From: Microcaldota archaeon
Lineage (GTDB): Archaea > Micrarchaeota > Micrarchaeia > Micrarchaeales > Micrarchaeaceae
Direction of reading: 5' to 3'
Assembly: GCA_021834865.1 (NCBI GenBank)
Contig: JAKBRD010000005.1
Span: 1-36,215, forward strand
Length of the DNA stretch: 36,215 nucleotides
The notes under the pieces: model-generated
Told to the model about the DNA's origin: nothing
Databases searched by the model: none
The model's input: the letters and a program-made list of their open reading frames with translations, nothing else
Made by a program: the position numbers and the translations under genes
Shown: one piece after another, positions 1-7,457 of the stretch
Numbering within the stretch: the stretch's first letter is position 1
How the letters are laid out: each line of letters starts with the position of its first letter

Positions 1-456
1 GGCTATGAGGGCGGAGAAAAGATGACAAACGAGCAGCTGCTCGAGAGCGACGTTGACATACTCATACCGGCAGCAATAGAGAACCAGATAACGGGCTCAA
101 ACGCCGACAAGATAAAGGCCAAGCTTGTGCTTGAGCTTGCAAACGGGCCAGTAACGCCTGATGCTGACAAGATTCTGCACGAGCGCAACATATTCGACGT
201 GCCAGACTTCCTTGTAAATTCCGGAGGAGTAATAGGCTCCTACTTTGAATGGGTGCAGAACATAGGCGGATATTACTGGAGCGCCGAAGAGGTGTACTCC
301 AAGCTTGACAAGATAATAACAAAGTCATACACTGACATGATGGCAACGAAGAAGGAGTACGATGACAAAGGAAAGAAGATAACTCCTAGGACTGCGGCTT
401 ACATAATAGCAGTTTCAAGAGTTGCAGCGGCTATGAAAGCCAGGGGCTGGTATTGA
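1..456 (+). CDS. gdhA: Glutamate dehydrogenase, C-terminal part (5' end outside window)
   Basis: The reading frame is open from base 1, so this is the 3' part of a longer gene; the first ATG at 22 is internal. The product matches the C-terminal nucleotide-binding half of Glu/Leu/Phe/Val dehydrogenases, which interconvert glutamate and 2-oxoglutarate plus ammonia. Seen: an [10 protein letters not shown] segment, the [14 protein letters not shown] segment (family form: GANGPTTP.A), and a [25 protein letters not shown] stretch, followed by the usual helical tail ending in AMKARGWY. The active-site lysine of the N-terminal domain is outside the window, and cofactor preference cannot be judged. 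The MTA phosphorylase gene follows 12 bases later in the same direction and may be co-transcribed. Family assignment is firm; which amino acid is the substrate is inferred from the best-known archaeal member. Confidence 0.92.
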   Translation, partial: GYEGGEKMTNEQLLESDVDILIPAAIENQITGSNADKIKAKLVLELANGPVTPDADKILHERNIFDVPDFLVNSGGVIGSYFEWVQNIGGYYWSAEEVYSKLDKIITKSYTDMMATKKEYDDKGKKITPRTAAYIIAVSRVAAAMKARGWY

Positions 457-468
457 AGGTGTGCATGG

Positions 469-1281
469 ATGGAAGGCAAAAACGCTGAATTCGGAGTAAT
501 AGGCGGCTCGGGGATTTACTCACTTTTTGACAACCCGGAAGAGCTGGATATGGATACGGAATATGGCAAGCCGAGCGACAAGATTTCGCTTGGGACGATA
601 AGCGGAAGGAGCGTTGCCTTCATTCCAAGGCACGGGAGGGACCATACAATTCCACCGCACAAGATAAACTACCGGGCGAATATTGCCGCGCTTGACTCTC
701 TCGGAGTAAAAAGGCTCATATCAATAACCGCTGTAGGCTCTCTAAGGATGGATTTTGTACCTGGGGATTTTGCTTTGCCTACCCAATTCATAAACATGAC
801 AAGCGGAAGGGTTGACACATTCTATGACGGGCCGCAAGTTACCCATGTAAGCACGGCTTTCCCCTACTGCACCGAAATGCACAAAATGGCCGTCCGTGTC
901 AGCGACTATGACGACATAAAATATCACGAAAACGCAACAATAGTAGCAATAAACGGGCCTAGATTTTCCACAATGGCAGAATCAAAGATGTTCAAAAATA
1001 TGGGTGCAGACATAATAAACATGACGCAATACCCTGAGGTGGCTCTTGCCAGGGAACGGGCGATGTGCTATTCTACCATAGCTGTAGTTACTGACTATGA
1101 CGCAGGCATAGAAGAAGACCAGCATATAGAACCGGTATCATTCGAAGAGGTTGGAAAGAGGTTTGCTTCGAGCATAGAAAAAGTCAAGAAAATGGTCACT
1201 GATATGATAAATGAGATACCCAAGGAACGCTCATGCCAGTGCACCACGGCACTCAACAACGCAGAAGTCAAAAAACAGTGA
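469..1281 (+). CDS. mtnP: S-methyl-5'-thioadenosine phosphorylase
   Basis: A 270-residue member of the PNP/MTAP phosphorylase family. It cleaves methylthioadenosine with phosphate to adenine and 5-methylthioribose-1-phosphate, in purine and methionine salvage. Seen: the phosphate-binding GGSGIY at residues 12-17, RHGRDH at 54-59 followed by PPHKINYRAN, GPRFST, the NMTQYPEVALARE block and TDYDAG. The aspartates of the last block fit adenosine-type substrates rather than the Asn of guanosine/inosine enzymes. The length is normal for the family. The start is ATG 469, seven bases after GGTG at 458-461; a second ATG at 465 is out of frame. The tail carries a CQC, a pattern seen in archaeal MTAP enzymes. 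A perfect 11-bp dyad follows the stop. Function call is strong; preference for MTA over inosine is inferred from motif. Confidence 0.92.
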   Translation: MEGKNAEFGVIGGSGIYSLFDNPEELDMDTEYGKPSDKISLGTISGRSVAFIPRHGRDHTIPPHKINYRANIAALDSLGVKRLISITAVGSLRMDFVPGDFALPTQFINMTSGRVDTFYDGPQVTHVSTAFPYCTEMHKMAVRVSDYDDIKYHENATIVAINGPRFSTMAESKMFKNMGADIINMTQYPEVALARERAMCYSTIAVVTDYDAGIEEDQHIEPVSFEEVGKRFASSIEKVKKMVTDMINEIPKERSCQCTTALNNAEVKKQ

Positions 1282-1290
1282 TTACACAAT

Positions 1291-1314
1291 TACTGGCAGT
1301 TTGAACTGCCAGTA
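1291..1314. promoter_or_regulatory. Perfect 11-bp inverted repeat, terminator hairpin or operator
   Basis: Arms 1291-1301 (TACTGGCAGTT) and 1304-1314 (AACTGCCAGTA) are perfect reverse complements separated by 2 nt. It starts 10 nt after the MTA phosphorylase stop and ends 5 nt before the TATA-like box of the next gene. It could be a DNA-binding site for a dimeric regulator of the downstream metallopeptidase gene, or a transcript-end hairpin. No strong T-tract follows, which favours an operator. Confidence 0.5.
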
Positions 1315-1318
1315 AAAC

Positions 1319-1330
1319 TATATAAATAAT
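1319..1330 (+). promoter_or_regulatory. TATA-type promoter of metallopeptidase gene
   Basis: CTATATAAATAAT-like box about 25-30 nt upstream of GGTG (1352-1355). A start site near 1350 would give a very short leader carrying only the ribosome binding site. Confidence 0.55.
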
Positions 1331-1360
1331 ATATGCGGACACTATACTATTGGTGTGCAT

Positions 1361-3220
1361 ATGAATCCATTGGGGCTAGAAGAGCTGAACCTCGGGCCTG
1401 CAATTTTATACGTTCACGAAGAGCTTTCTTGCTATGCCAGCTTTCCGCTCAAAGGAAGCAATCAAAATTCATACGGCAATTATCCAAAGTCTCAGCTGCC
1501 AGAACTCCAAGCCATGGAGATAACCAAGAGCTCTGCAACCGGAAACTACAGCGGCAAACAAGAAATGAGAAATACCAAAAATGAACGGAACGATGCCGAG
1601 CCTAAAGTAAAAAGTTCTGCATATACTGAAGCCCGCAGCGTTCAAACTGACAAGGAAAAACAGTGGTCTCAAGATTATAATAAAAAATTGGAACTTTTGC
1701 TGTCAGATATTAAAAAATCCCTTGTGGAGCCACTGGAGAAAAATTTCGAAAAATACGGGATAAGCAAAGATGTATTCGAAAAGCTCGGCATAGGTTTCAC
1801 AATTCCGGTTTCGGAATCAGCCGCAGCGCACTTCTCTCAACCTGACAACAAAATCTACTTTTACAGCGATATTATCGGCTCCTTCGATTCAAAGAGGTTC
1901 GAGGAAGCAGATGAAAACGACAAAATGGCCATGGCGATGAGGGAGCTAACAGCACACGAGCTAACTCATTATGCAAGGTTCAACGCCATGGGGGAAAATA
2001 TAGATAGGATAAACGACGTAGAGGAAAGCATTGCAAACTTAATGGCCGGAGTGATGACAAGTACAAAAGAGAAAATAGCAGAAAGCTATTCGATGCTTAA
2101 CGAAAGCTTCATGTCTGACAGCGTAAGCGACTTGCCATACATGGTAGGCTATGCGGCTGCGTACGCTTTGCTCTCTTTGGATGAAAAAGAGAGGACGGAA
2201 AAGATAAATAAGCTTTTTTTCGAAAAAGACCAAAGAAAATCGATTGAAGATATTTCAAATCTTGCGCTTCAAAGCGGCCTGGTAAAAGGAGAGGCGCTTA
2301 ATTCCATAATAAAAGAGCTTCCAAAAATACAAGACCACATACACGGGAAAAATGAGCAAATACCAAAGGACGAAATACGTGAAATAATAAACAGCTCCAA
2401 CCCATATCTCATAGGGTTGCTTGCTGAAAACAGCAACCTCACAAAAAATTTCAGGAAAATGCTTGAAAATTCAGGAGAAGACTTTGCGAAGATAATACTT
2501 ATAAAAAATCAGGAGATAGAGAGGGACGAACAGATGGTGCTTGCAAGGCATTCTGGCGAAAAGGTAAAGCTCAACCTGGCAAGCTATTGGGGCCTTGATC
2601 CGGACGTTCAATTGGAACTTTTCAAAGAAGCAAGCCCTCTCGTACTTAAAAATCTGGCAAGCAATCCTTCCATCTCAAAAGAGGTCCAAGAGCACATAGC
2701 AGAGCAGGGCGACGAATCGCTGCAGCTGCTTCTCCTGAAGAACCTTTCCGGCAGCGATATCGATAAGATATCAAATTCCGAGATCCTTCATAACGTCCTG
2801 TCAAACGGCAAAAAAACATCCGAGCCCTCAGCAAATGCAATAAAGTCCCTGTCAGAAAGTGGACACGAAAAGGTAAGGGGCGTGATGGCCGTAGCCGTAT
2901 CTTCGGAGGCTGATTTGAAGGAAGATAAAGATACGATCGAATTACAGATGAAATTCGCAGAAGATAACTCTGCTCTGGTAAGGACCATGCTTGCAATGGG
3001 TTCTGGCCTAAGCGAGCAGGCGTTTTCAAAGCTGCTTTCTGACAAAGAACCGATAGTACTGGCCGCGCTTGCAGAGAACTCCTCCTTAAAAGAAAACGAA
3101 AGGCTGCAGGTTGCCGAAGAGCTTAAGCGCATGGGCATGGATATTAGCGACGCAGCACTTGCCCAAGAGCTTTCAAAATATACTCGCGCATTCCTGGATA
3201 TACAAACGTTCCTGCTATGA
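1361..3220 (+). CDS. Predicted HExxH zinc metallopeptidase with LRV/HEAT-like repeat tail
   Basis: 619 residues from ATG 1361; GTG 1355 is also in frame but overlaps the GGTG ribosome binding site at 1352-1355. Residues about 1-90 are polar and low-complexity. A helical domain then carries HELTH at 199-203, and glutamates of a VEES segment lie about 18-19 residues later, the spacing expected for the third zinc ligand of gluzincin-type peptidases. From about residue 340 to 600 the protein is a series of short helical repeats with recurring LAENSNL, LASNPSI and LAENSSL units, like leucine-rich-variant or HEAT repeats, probably a protein-binding scaffold. There is no signal peptide or membrane segment, so it is likely cytoplasmic. 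I do not recognise a named family. Zinc peptidase activity is inferred from the motif; the repeat call is from periodicity only. Confidence 0.72.
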   Translation: MNPLGLEELNLGPAILYVHEELSCYASFPLKGSNQNSYGNYPKSQLPELQAMEITKSSATGNYSGKQEMRNTKNERNDAEPKVKSSAYTEARSVQTDKEKQWSQDYNKKLELLLSDIKKSLVEPLEKNFEKYGISKDVFEKLGIGFTIPVSESAAAHFSQPDNKIYFYSDIIGSFDSKRFEEADENDKMAMAMRELTAHELTHYARFNAMGENIDRINDVEESIANLMAGVMTSTKEKIAESYSMLNESFMSDSVSDLPYMVGYAAAYALLSLDEKERTEKINKLFFEKDQRKSIEDISNLALQSGLVKGEALNSIIKELPKIQDHIHGKNEQIPKDEIREIINSSNPYLIGLLAENSNLTKNFRKMLENSGEDFAKIILIKNQEIERDEQMVLARHSGEKVKLNLASYWGLDPDVQLELFKEASPLVLKNLASNPSISKEVQEHIAEQGDESLQLLLLKNLSGSDIDKISNSEILHNVLSNGKKTSEPSANAIKSLSESGHEKVRGVMAVAVSSEADLKEDKDTIELQMKFAEDNSALVRTMLAMGSGLSEQAFSKLLSDKEPIVLAALAENSSLKENERLQVAEELKRMGMDISDAALAQELSKYTRAFLDIQTFLL

Positions 3221-3260
3221 CAGCGCGTGCATATATGGAAAAAGGATTTCCAGAAAGCTT

Positions 3261-3272
3261 TTAATATATTAA
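3261..3272 (+). promoter_or_regulatory. TATA-type promoter of uL29-aIF1 pair
   Basis: TTAATATATTAA box about 30 nt upstream of the GAGGTG ribosome binding site at 3293-3298. Its position argues against the longer reading of the uL29 frame that would start at GTG 3227, because that would place the promoter inside the gene. Confidence 0.5.
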
Positions 3273-3304
3273 TCGTCAAAATAAGTATATTTGAGGTGTT
3301 TAAA

Positions 3305-3505
3305 ATAAAGATTAAAGACATAAGGGCAATGCAGGAGAATGCGCTCAAGACTAAAATAGGGGAGCTCAACCTAGAATTGGCAATAGAAAAGAGAAAGGTT
3401 GCAGCAACCGGAGTTTCCAGCAAGGTCGTAAAGATACGCGAGATGAAAAGGACCATAGCTAGGATAAAGACTGTGCTTAACGAAAGAGGTGCAGAGAAGA
3501 AATGA
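3305..3505 (+). CDS. rpl29: Large ribosomal subunit protein uL29 (apparent ATA start)
   Basis: Small basic two-helix ribosomal protein of the 50S subunit near the exit tunnel. The visible order KIKDIRAM, a helix of alternating Leu/Lys, then VKIREMKRTIARIKTVLNER is the uL29 pattern. No ATG lies at the expected N-terminus; the first is internal, at 3329. GAGGTG at 3293-3298 is followed six bases later by ATA (3305-3307), giving (M)KIKDIRAM, an ordinary uL29 beginning. GTG at 3296 sits inside the ribosome binding site and is the alternative; GTG 3227 would add an unlikely AT-rich leader. The stop overlaps the aIF1 start by 4 nt (ATGA). uL29 next to SUI1 is the classic archaeal ribosomal-operon order, but the flanking S3 and S17 genes are absent here, so the pair is detached. 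Confidence 0.85.
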   Translation: MKIKDIRAMQENALKTKIGELNLELAIEKRKVAATGVSSKVVKIREMKRTIARIKTVLNERGAEKK

Positions 3506-3810
3506 GTGACATATGTCCCAAGTGCGGATTGCCAAAAGAACTCTGCGTATGCGATGTTTTAGATAAGGAAGTTGAGAGCAGGATAAAGGTCTATACCAAA
3601 AAGGCCAAGTTCAATAAAGTGGTTACGATAGTCGAAGGCTTGAACTCCGGAGACCTTGAAAATGCTCTGAAGAACTTAAAGAGGACGCTAGCGTGCGGCG
3701 GTACCTCCAAGGACAATATGATAGAGCTTCAGGGAAACCACAAGTCGAAGGTCAAGAACGTGCTTGTAAACATGGGCTATAAGGATGCAAGCATAGACGT
3801 TGCGTCCTGA
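3502..3810 (+). CDS. Translation initiation factor aIF1 (SUI1 family)
   Basis: 102 residues, the usual size of archaeal aIF1, which binds the 30S subunit and promotes start-codon selection. Seen: an N-terminal zinc-type knuckle with cysteines at 5, 8, 15 and 17 (CPKCG then CVC), followed by the SUI1 fold with VVTIVEGL, LKRTLACGGT and IELQGNHKSKV motifs. ATG 3502 overlaps the uL29 stop, so translation is coupled. A T-rich stretch follows directly after the stop. A factor controlling start selectivity next to a gene that seems to use an ATA start is a notable coincidence, but no functional link is shown. Confidence 0.95.
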   Translation: MSDICPKCGLPKELCVCDVLDKEVESRIKVYTKKAKFNKVVTIVEGLNSGDLENALKNLKRTLACGGTSKDNMIELQGNHKSKVKNVLVNMGYKDASIDVAS

Positions 3811-3813
3811 ACG

Positions 3814-3842
3814 GTTTTTATTTTCTTGTTTTCTATAATAAG
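3814..3842 (+). promoter_or_regulatory. T-rich transcript end followed by TATA box of kae1
   Basis: 3814-3833 is strongly T-rich (archaeal T-tract terminators look like this). TCTATAATAAG at 3832-3842 is a TATA-like box centred about 26 nt before the kae1 ATG, and no GGTG precedes that ATG. The kae1 transcript is therefore probably leaderless. Confidence 0.5.
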
Positions 3843-3863
3843 CTTAGCGCGAGCGTGTCATAA

Positions 3864-4844
3864 ATGGCAGTACTTGGGATAGAAAGCAGTGCACATACTT
3901 TTGGAGTTGGAATATCCGATGATGGGAAAATACTTGCCAATTCAAAAGAGATGTACAAGATAACCGACAAGGGCATGATACCATCGCGCGTAGCAGAGTT
4001 CCACGCAGGCAACGCCAAGAGCGTAATACAAAGGGCAATCTCTGAATCAGGGATTAAGCTGTCAGAAATAGAAGCGATAAGCTATACCAAGGGCCCAGGG
4101 CTGGGACCCTGCCTTAGGATAGGGCAGCTTGCAGCTATGACGCTCTCGGAAACGCTTTCGGTGCCGCTATATCCTGTGAACCATGCGATAGGCCACATAC
4201 AGATAACTGCCCATCTTTCTGGCTTCGCAGACCCTCTCGCAGTGTACGTTAGCGGAGGCAATTCCCAGATACTTGGGATAACCGACAAAGGATTCAAGCA
4301 TTATGCGATATACGGGGAGACCCTGGATATAGGGGTAGGCAACATGATAGACAACTTTGCCAGGGCAGCAAAGCTCAACCCTGCATGGGGCTCTACCGTA
4401 GCAAAGGTTGCGGAGAACGGCCATTATATACAGATGCCCTACACCGTAAAAGGCATGGATTTTACGTTTACCGGATTGCTTACAAATGCAGTGAAGGCCC
4501 TATCTGCCAATAAGCTCGAGGATGTGGCGTATTCGCTGCAGGAGACTGCCTTCAGCATGATAGCAGAAGCATCAGAGCGCGCATTGCTGCTCTCCGGAAA
4601 ACAGGGCGTAATACTGTGTGGAGGCGTGGCTCAAAGCAAAAGGCTTCAAGAGATACTTGCAGCGATGTCGAAATCCCATGGCGCAGGCTTCTACACTGCT
4701 CCGAATGAGTATAACGCCGACAACGGAGCCATGATAGCTTATGTCGGAGAGCTGATGCATAAGGGCGGAGCGAAACCAAAGCGCAGAGACTATGCCGTCG
4801 AGCAGAGATACAGGATAGACGGGGTGGAACTTAAATGGCTATGA
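3864..4844 (+). CDS. kae1: KEOPS subunit Kae1, tRNA N6-threonylcarbamoyladenosine transferase
   Basis: 326 residues, full length for archaeal Kae1/TsaD. It transfers the threonylcarbamoyl group to A37 of ANN-decoding tRNAs within the KEOPS complex. Seen: GIESSAHT at the N-terminus (ASKHA fold), the metal-binding histidines of NHAIGH (H107, H111), KGPGLGPCL, YVSGGNSQ, GETLDIGVGNMIDNFAR, FTFTGL, ILCGGVAQ and YNADNGAMIAY. All hallmark motifs are present, so it should be active. The start is ATG 3864 under a close TATA box. The stop overlaps the start of bud32 by 10 nt. Kae1 and Bud32 are fused in some archaea; here they are separate but translationally coupled. Pcc1 and Cgi121 are not in the window. 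Confidence 0.96.
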   Translation: MAVLGIESSAHTFGVGISDDGKILANSKEMYKITDKGMIPSRVAEFHAGNAKSVIQRAISESGIKLSEIEAISYTKGPGLGPCLRIGQLAAMTLSETLSVPLYPVNHAIGHIQITAHLSGFADPLAVYVSGGNSQILGITDKGFKHYAIYGETLDIGVGNMIDNFARAAKLNPAWGSTVAKVAENGHYIQMPYTVKGMDFTFTGLLTNAVKALSANKLEDVAYSLQETAFSMIAEASERALLLSGKQGVILCGGVAQSKRLQEILAAMSKSHGAGFYTAPNEYNADNGAMIAYVGELMHKGGAKPKRRDYAVEQRYRIDGVELKWL

Positions 4845-5434
4845 AGAAAATCTCCGAAGGCGCGGAAGCTGACATATACGAGCTGGAACTTCTCGGCATA
4901 AAGGCGGTGATGAAATACAGAAGGCCAAAGCCTTATCTCGTCAAAGATATAGAAGAATCGCTCAGGGGTCAGCGCACGAAAACGGAAGCCAGGATTCTTT
5001 CGAAGGCTTCGTCGCTGATAAGCGCTCCAAAGCCTCTTTTTGTCGCAAAGTATGCCATAATAATGAAGAAGCTGGAAGGAATCCAAGCCTCAAAGAAGCC
5101 AAGCTTAGGGAAGCCAAGTGCAACGGCATCAGGCAAGGCAATGGCCGCGCTGCACTCCTCTGGGATAATACACGGGGATTTTACAACTGCCAACATACTA
5201 ATCAAAAGCGATGGGATATCAGTTATAGATTTTGGGCTTTCCTACTATTCGAGTTCTGCCGAGGACATGGCCTTCGACTTGCTGCTCTTCAAGAGGTCCG
5301 TAAACGAAGAAGACTTCCATGCGTTTGAACGAGCATATAAGAACGGCTTTGTGAAATCTGCCGAAGTGCTGAAAAAGCTTTCTGAGATAGAAAAGCGCGG
5401 CAGGTACCAAGACAGGAGCCTTGCTACTGCATAA
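4835..5434 (+). CDS. bud32: KEOPS subunit Bud32, atypical small protein kinase/ATPase
   Basis: 199 residues, the normal size of stand-alone archaeal Bud32, which binds Kae1 and supports tRNA t6A synthesis through ATPase activity. Seen: ATP-anchoring K27 in AVMKYRR, the family signature RRPKPYLVKDIE, E51 in TEARIL, the catalytic loop HGDFTTANIL (D115, N120) and the metal-binding DFG at 132-134. The typical small C-lobe with a basic tail is retained. The start at ATG 4835 lies within kae1 and has a GGTG eight bases upstream, inside kae1, so both are made from one message. All catalytic residues are intact. Confidence 0.95.
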   Translation: MAMKKISEGAEADIYELELLGIKAVMKYRRPKPYLVKDIEESLRGQRTKTEARILSKASSLISAPKPLFVAKYAIIMKKLEGIQASKKPSLGKPSATASGKAMAALHSSGIIHGDFTTANILIKSDGISVIDFGLSYYSSSAEDMAFDLLLFKRSVNEEDFHAFERAYKNGFVKSAEVLKKLSEIEKRGRYQDRSLATA

Positions 5435-5539
5435 TCTCATGCAATCTAAAACGAATAAAGCATCTCTCCAAGCGCAGGAAATGTCAAATGCATTTATGAA
5501 AAATGCTTGGCAATACCTAATGGCTCCTTATAAAGAAAG

Positions 5540-6559
5540 CTAGAACCTGCCGACGTTTGCAAACTGGACTTCGGCATTATCCTGCTCATTGGCGCTTTTC
5601 TCCTCAACCGTTTCAACGCTGCGCGAACCGACTAGGGAATACGCCTGCATTATGAGCGCTATAAGCGCAACTGCTGCTATTACCGCAGCGTACACTATCC
5701 CGTAAGCAGCAAATCCGTATGCAAACATTATTATCGTAAGCAATGCGGCTATTGGGCCTATCGCTGCGGCTGCCTTTGTATGCAGTATCGTCAGGAAGCC
5801 AGCTATGAACGCTAGCAGCGCAACTACGCTTTCTAGGACCAGCAGCAGCTCTTCAAGCTTTGCGCTTGAAAGAAAAGTGAAGAAGCCCACGCTGTTTGAA
5901 TAGCTTATAACGCTGGAAAGCTGAGAGCTTGCAAAAAGTATGAAAAGAAGAAATACTGCGACATACATTATTCCGGATATGGCGCCCACGTTTATGTAGT
6001 TAAGCTTTCCCGAGACTTCGCTCATGGCGCTTTCGGTGCCTACCTTGTCTATGTCTTCAAGGCAGTAATAATGCCCATTCTGCTCAACTATGTCCTCGAA
6101 GCAAAACGGCCTGTGGCAGTAGTTGCATATCGCATACGCAGGCCTCCACGGATGCCATACGCACGAAAGCCCCTGGGCAGCCTCCTCGCTTTCCTCCTCG
6201 GAATGCGTCTTTCCCTTCTTCTTAGCCGACATCTGTGACATGTTGCCTCCTGCCGCTTCTACTGCCTCTTCTATCACCGAGCTAGACACGCCAGGGCTCA
6301 CAAACATCGGAGCCTCTTCTTGTTCCTTGAAATTCGAAGCCGGCTTCCTGCTTTCCGCAGGAGGGACGAACCTAGGCTTTTGCTGCGGAGCTTGCGCTGC
6401 GGCTTTAGGTTGGGTTTTTGTGCCTGCCTGCGCTTGTTCCGGCTGCTGCCTTTGCTGCTGTGCCGGCGTAGCCTGAGATATCTGCTGCGGCGCCACCCTG
6501 GTGTTGGGTGTCATGTGCCGCATCCTGAATATCAGCATATCGTCAGGATCTACTGGCAT
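5540..6559 (-). CDS. B-box-type zinc finger membrane protein with Gln/Pro-rich N-terminus
   Basis: 339 residues in three parts. Residues 1-130 are Gln/Ala/Pro-rich and likely disordered. Residues 133-166 form a B-box-like zinc site: C133, H136, C145, C148, C153 and H163/C166, with the CNYCHRPFC core. From about 192 to 308 there are four hydrophobic segments, followed by an acidic tail. The zinc site probably faces the cytoplasm. Its start codon directly abuts the eS26 stop with no gap, so the two are co-transcribed. B-box-plus-transmembrane proteins occur widely in bacteria and archaea without clear function. The link to a ribosomal protein suggests, but does not prove, a role near translation or protein targeting at the membrane. 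Confidence 0.75.
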   Translation of the reverse strand: MPVDPDDMLIFRMRHMTPNTRVAPQQISQATPAQQQRQQPEQAQAGTKTQPKAAAQAPQQKPRFVPPAESRKPASNFKEQEEAPMFVSPGVSSSVIEEAVEAAGGNMSQMSAKKKGKTHSEEESEEAAQGLSCVWHPWRPAYAICNYCHRPFCFEDIVEQNGHYYCLEDIDKVGTESAMSEVSGKLNYINVGAISGIMYVAVFLLFILFASSQLSSVISYSNSVGFFTFLSSAKLEELLLVLESVVALLAFIAGFLTILHTKAAAAIGPIAALLTIIMFAYGFAAYGIVYAAVIAAVALIALIMQAYSLVGSRSVETVEEKSANEQDNAEVQFANVGRF

Positions 6560-6793
6560 TCACATCATTTTCTTCGATCTTTCTATTGCCTGGCGCTTTT
6601 TCTGCTCAAAGATTCCCCTGTGCTTTGCGCAGCTTATGCAGTAATAAACCTTCCTGCGCTCAAAAAAGCGCACGTCGTTTGCCGTCTTCAGGTCTGTGCT
6701 GAAGCTAATCGATTTCTCGAAAATTACAGCCTTATTCCTAGGCACCTTCCTTCCGCATGACTCGCAGATTACTAGTGTATCCTTTCCTCGCAA
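6560..6793 (-). CDS. rps26e: Small ribosomal subunit protein eS26
   Basis: 77 residues matching eS26: CESCGRKVPRNKAV at the N-terminus and YYCISCAKHRGI near the end. Zinc-ligand cysteines are at 10, 13, 52 and 55. In eukaryotes eS26 contacts mRNA upstream of the start codon in the exit channel; in Archaea the protein has a patchy distribution. The start is TTG 6793 with AAGGTG at 6799-6804, five bases upstream. A TATA-like box lies about 30 bases further. It leads a two-gene operon with the B-box membrane protein. The short length and cysteine pairs fit the family well. Confidence 0.88.
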   Translation of the reverse strand: MRGKDTLVICESCGRKVPRNKAVIFEKSISFSTDLKTANDVRFFERRKVYYCISCAKHRGIFEQKKRQAIERSKKMM

Positions 6794-6824
6794 TTAAACA
6801 CCTTGTTATTGTTATTGCAGGTTA

Positions 6825-6837
6825 ATTAATAAATATT
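6825..6837 (-). promoter_or_regulatory. TATA-type promoter of eS26
   Basis: The 13-mer ATTAATAAATATT (plus-strand reading) lies 32 nt upstream of the eS26 TTG start. The same 13-mer recurs at 8503-8515, 36 nt upstream of the translin start, so it looks like a shared strong TATA element. A separate plus-strand box (CATATAATAAG, about 6840-6850) probably serves the RpiB-like gene. Confidence 0.5.
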
Positions 6838-6904
6838 AGCCATATAATAAGATTAACTGCCTTTACTTCATTTGGCCTCAAATCCGGCAAAAAGGTGCAT
6901 AAAA

Positions 6905-7453
6905 TTGAAATTCTATATCTCATCTTCGGATCCTGGAGCAGCAATTAAGCTGTCCAACGCAATAAGCAAGATGGGCAACAATCCAATAATATCAGAAGCG
7001 GATTCGTCTGCCCCGGAATCTGTCATATCGGAAATAAGCAGCAGCATAGACGACCAAACAGTTGCCATCGCCATATGCCCGAATCCGATAAAGCTTGCTT
7101 TGATGGCAAACAAGAGCGGCTACTTCAATGCCGTTGCATGCAGCACGGCAGGGGATTTTGAAACCGCGCTAGAAGAGGGCGCCAATCTGATAGCTGTGCA
7201 GGACGAGCAGGACGTGATATCCGATATAACGTCTAGTCTGTCTTCAACCCAGCAGCAGCCTCAAAGGCCCGCGGTACAAAAAAAGCAGCCCAAGCAATTC
7301 GCTCAAAAGTCTGTGCAGAAGCAAAAGCCGGCATTCGGCTTTGGACTTTCCAAAAGCCAGCCCAAGCAAAAAGCCCAGGACGAAGGAAATCCAATATGGG
7401 AAAAGAACAAGGGGATAAAAAAGAACCTCAAGGACCTATTCGGGATAGAGTGA
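6905..7453 (+). CDS. RpiB-like fold protein with degenerate active site and Gln/Lys-rich tail
   Basis: 182 residues from TTG 6905, chosen because GGTG at 6894-6897 lies seven bases upstream; a TTG at 6872 is in frame but lacks a site. Residues 1-105 follow the outline of ribose-5-phosphate isomerase B/LacAB: a beta strand KFYISSSDPGAAIKL, a helix, then AIAICPNPIKLALMANKSGY where real RpiB has CGTGIGMSIAANK, then TAGDFETALEEGANLIAV. The glycine-rich anion loop is changed to CPNP and the usual HD is missing, so sugar isomerase activity is doubtful. Residues 115-165 are rich in Gln, Lys and Pro, and the end (IKKNLKDLFGIE) looks like a short docking peptide. The HTH gene follows 4 nt later. The fold is inferred from pattern, not from an alignment. 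Confidence 0.55.
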   Translation: MKFYISSSDPGAAIKLSNAISKMGNNPIISEADSSAPESVISEISSSIDDQTVAIAICPNPIKLALMANKSGYFNAVACSTAGDFETALEEGANLIAVQDEQDVISDITSSLSSTQQQPQRPAVQKKQPKQFAQKSVQKQKPAFGFGLSKSQPKQKAQDEGNPIWEKNKGIKKNLKDLFGIE

Positions 7454-7457
7454 TCAT

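Noticed and set aside
3227..3295. Longer uL29 starting at GTG 3227
   Set aside because: The added residues are AT-rich and atypical, contain the TATA box, and precede a clear GAGGTG site.
2646..3456. Minus-strand ORFs (127 and 222 codons) within the metallopeptidase gene
   Set aside because: They overlap a long plus-strand gene with good repeat structure, lack ribosome sites and have shadow-like composition.
5435..5539. Small gene in the gap between bud32 and the B-box gene
   Set aside because: No open frame with a ribosome site; likely only transcript ends of convergent genes.
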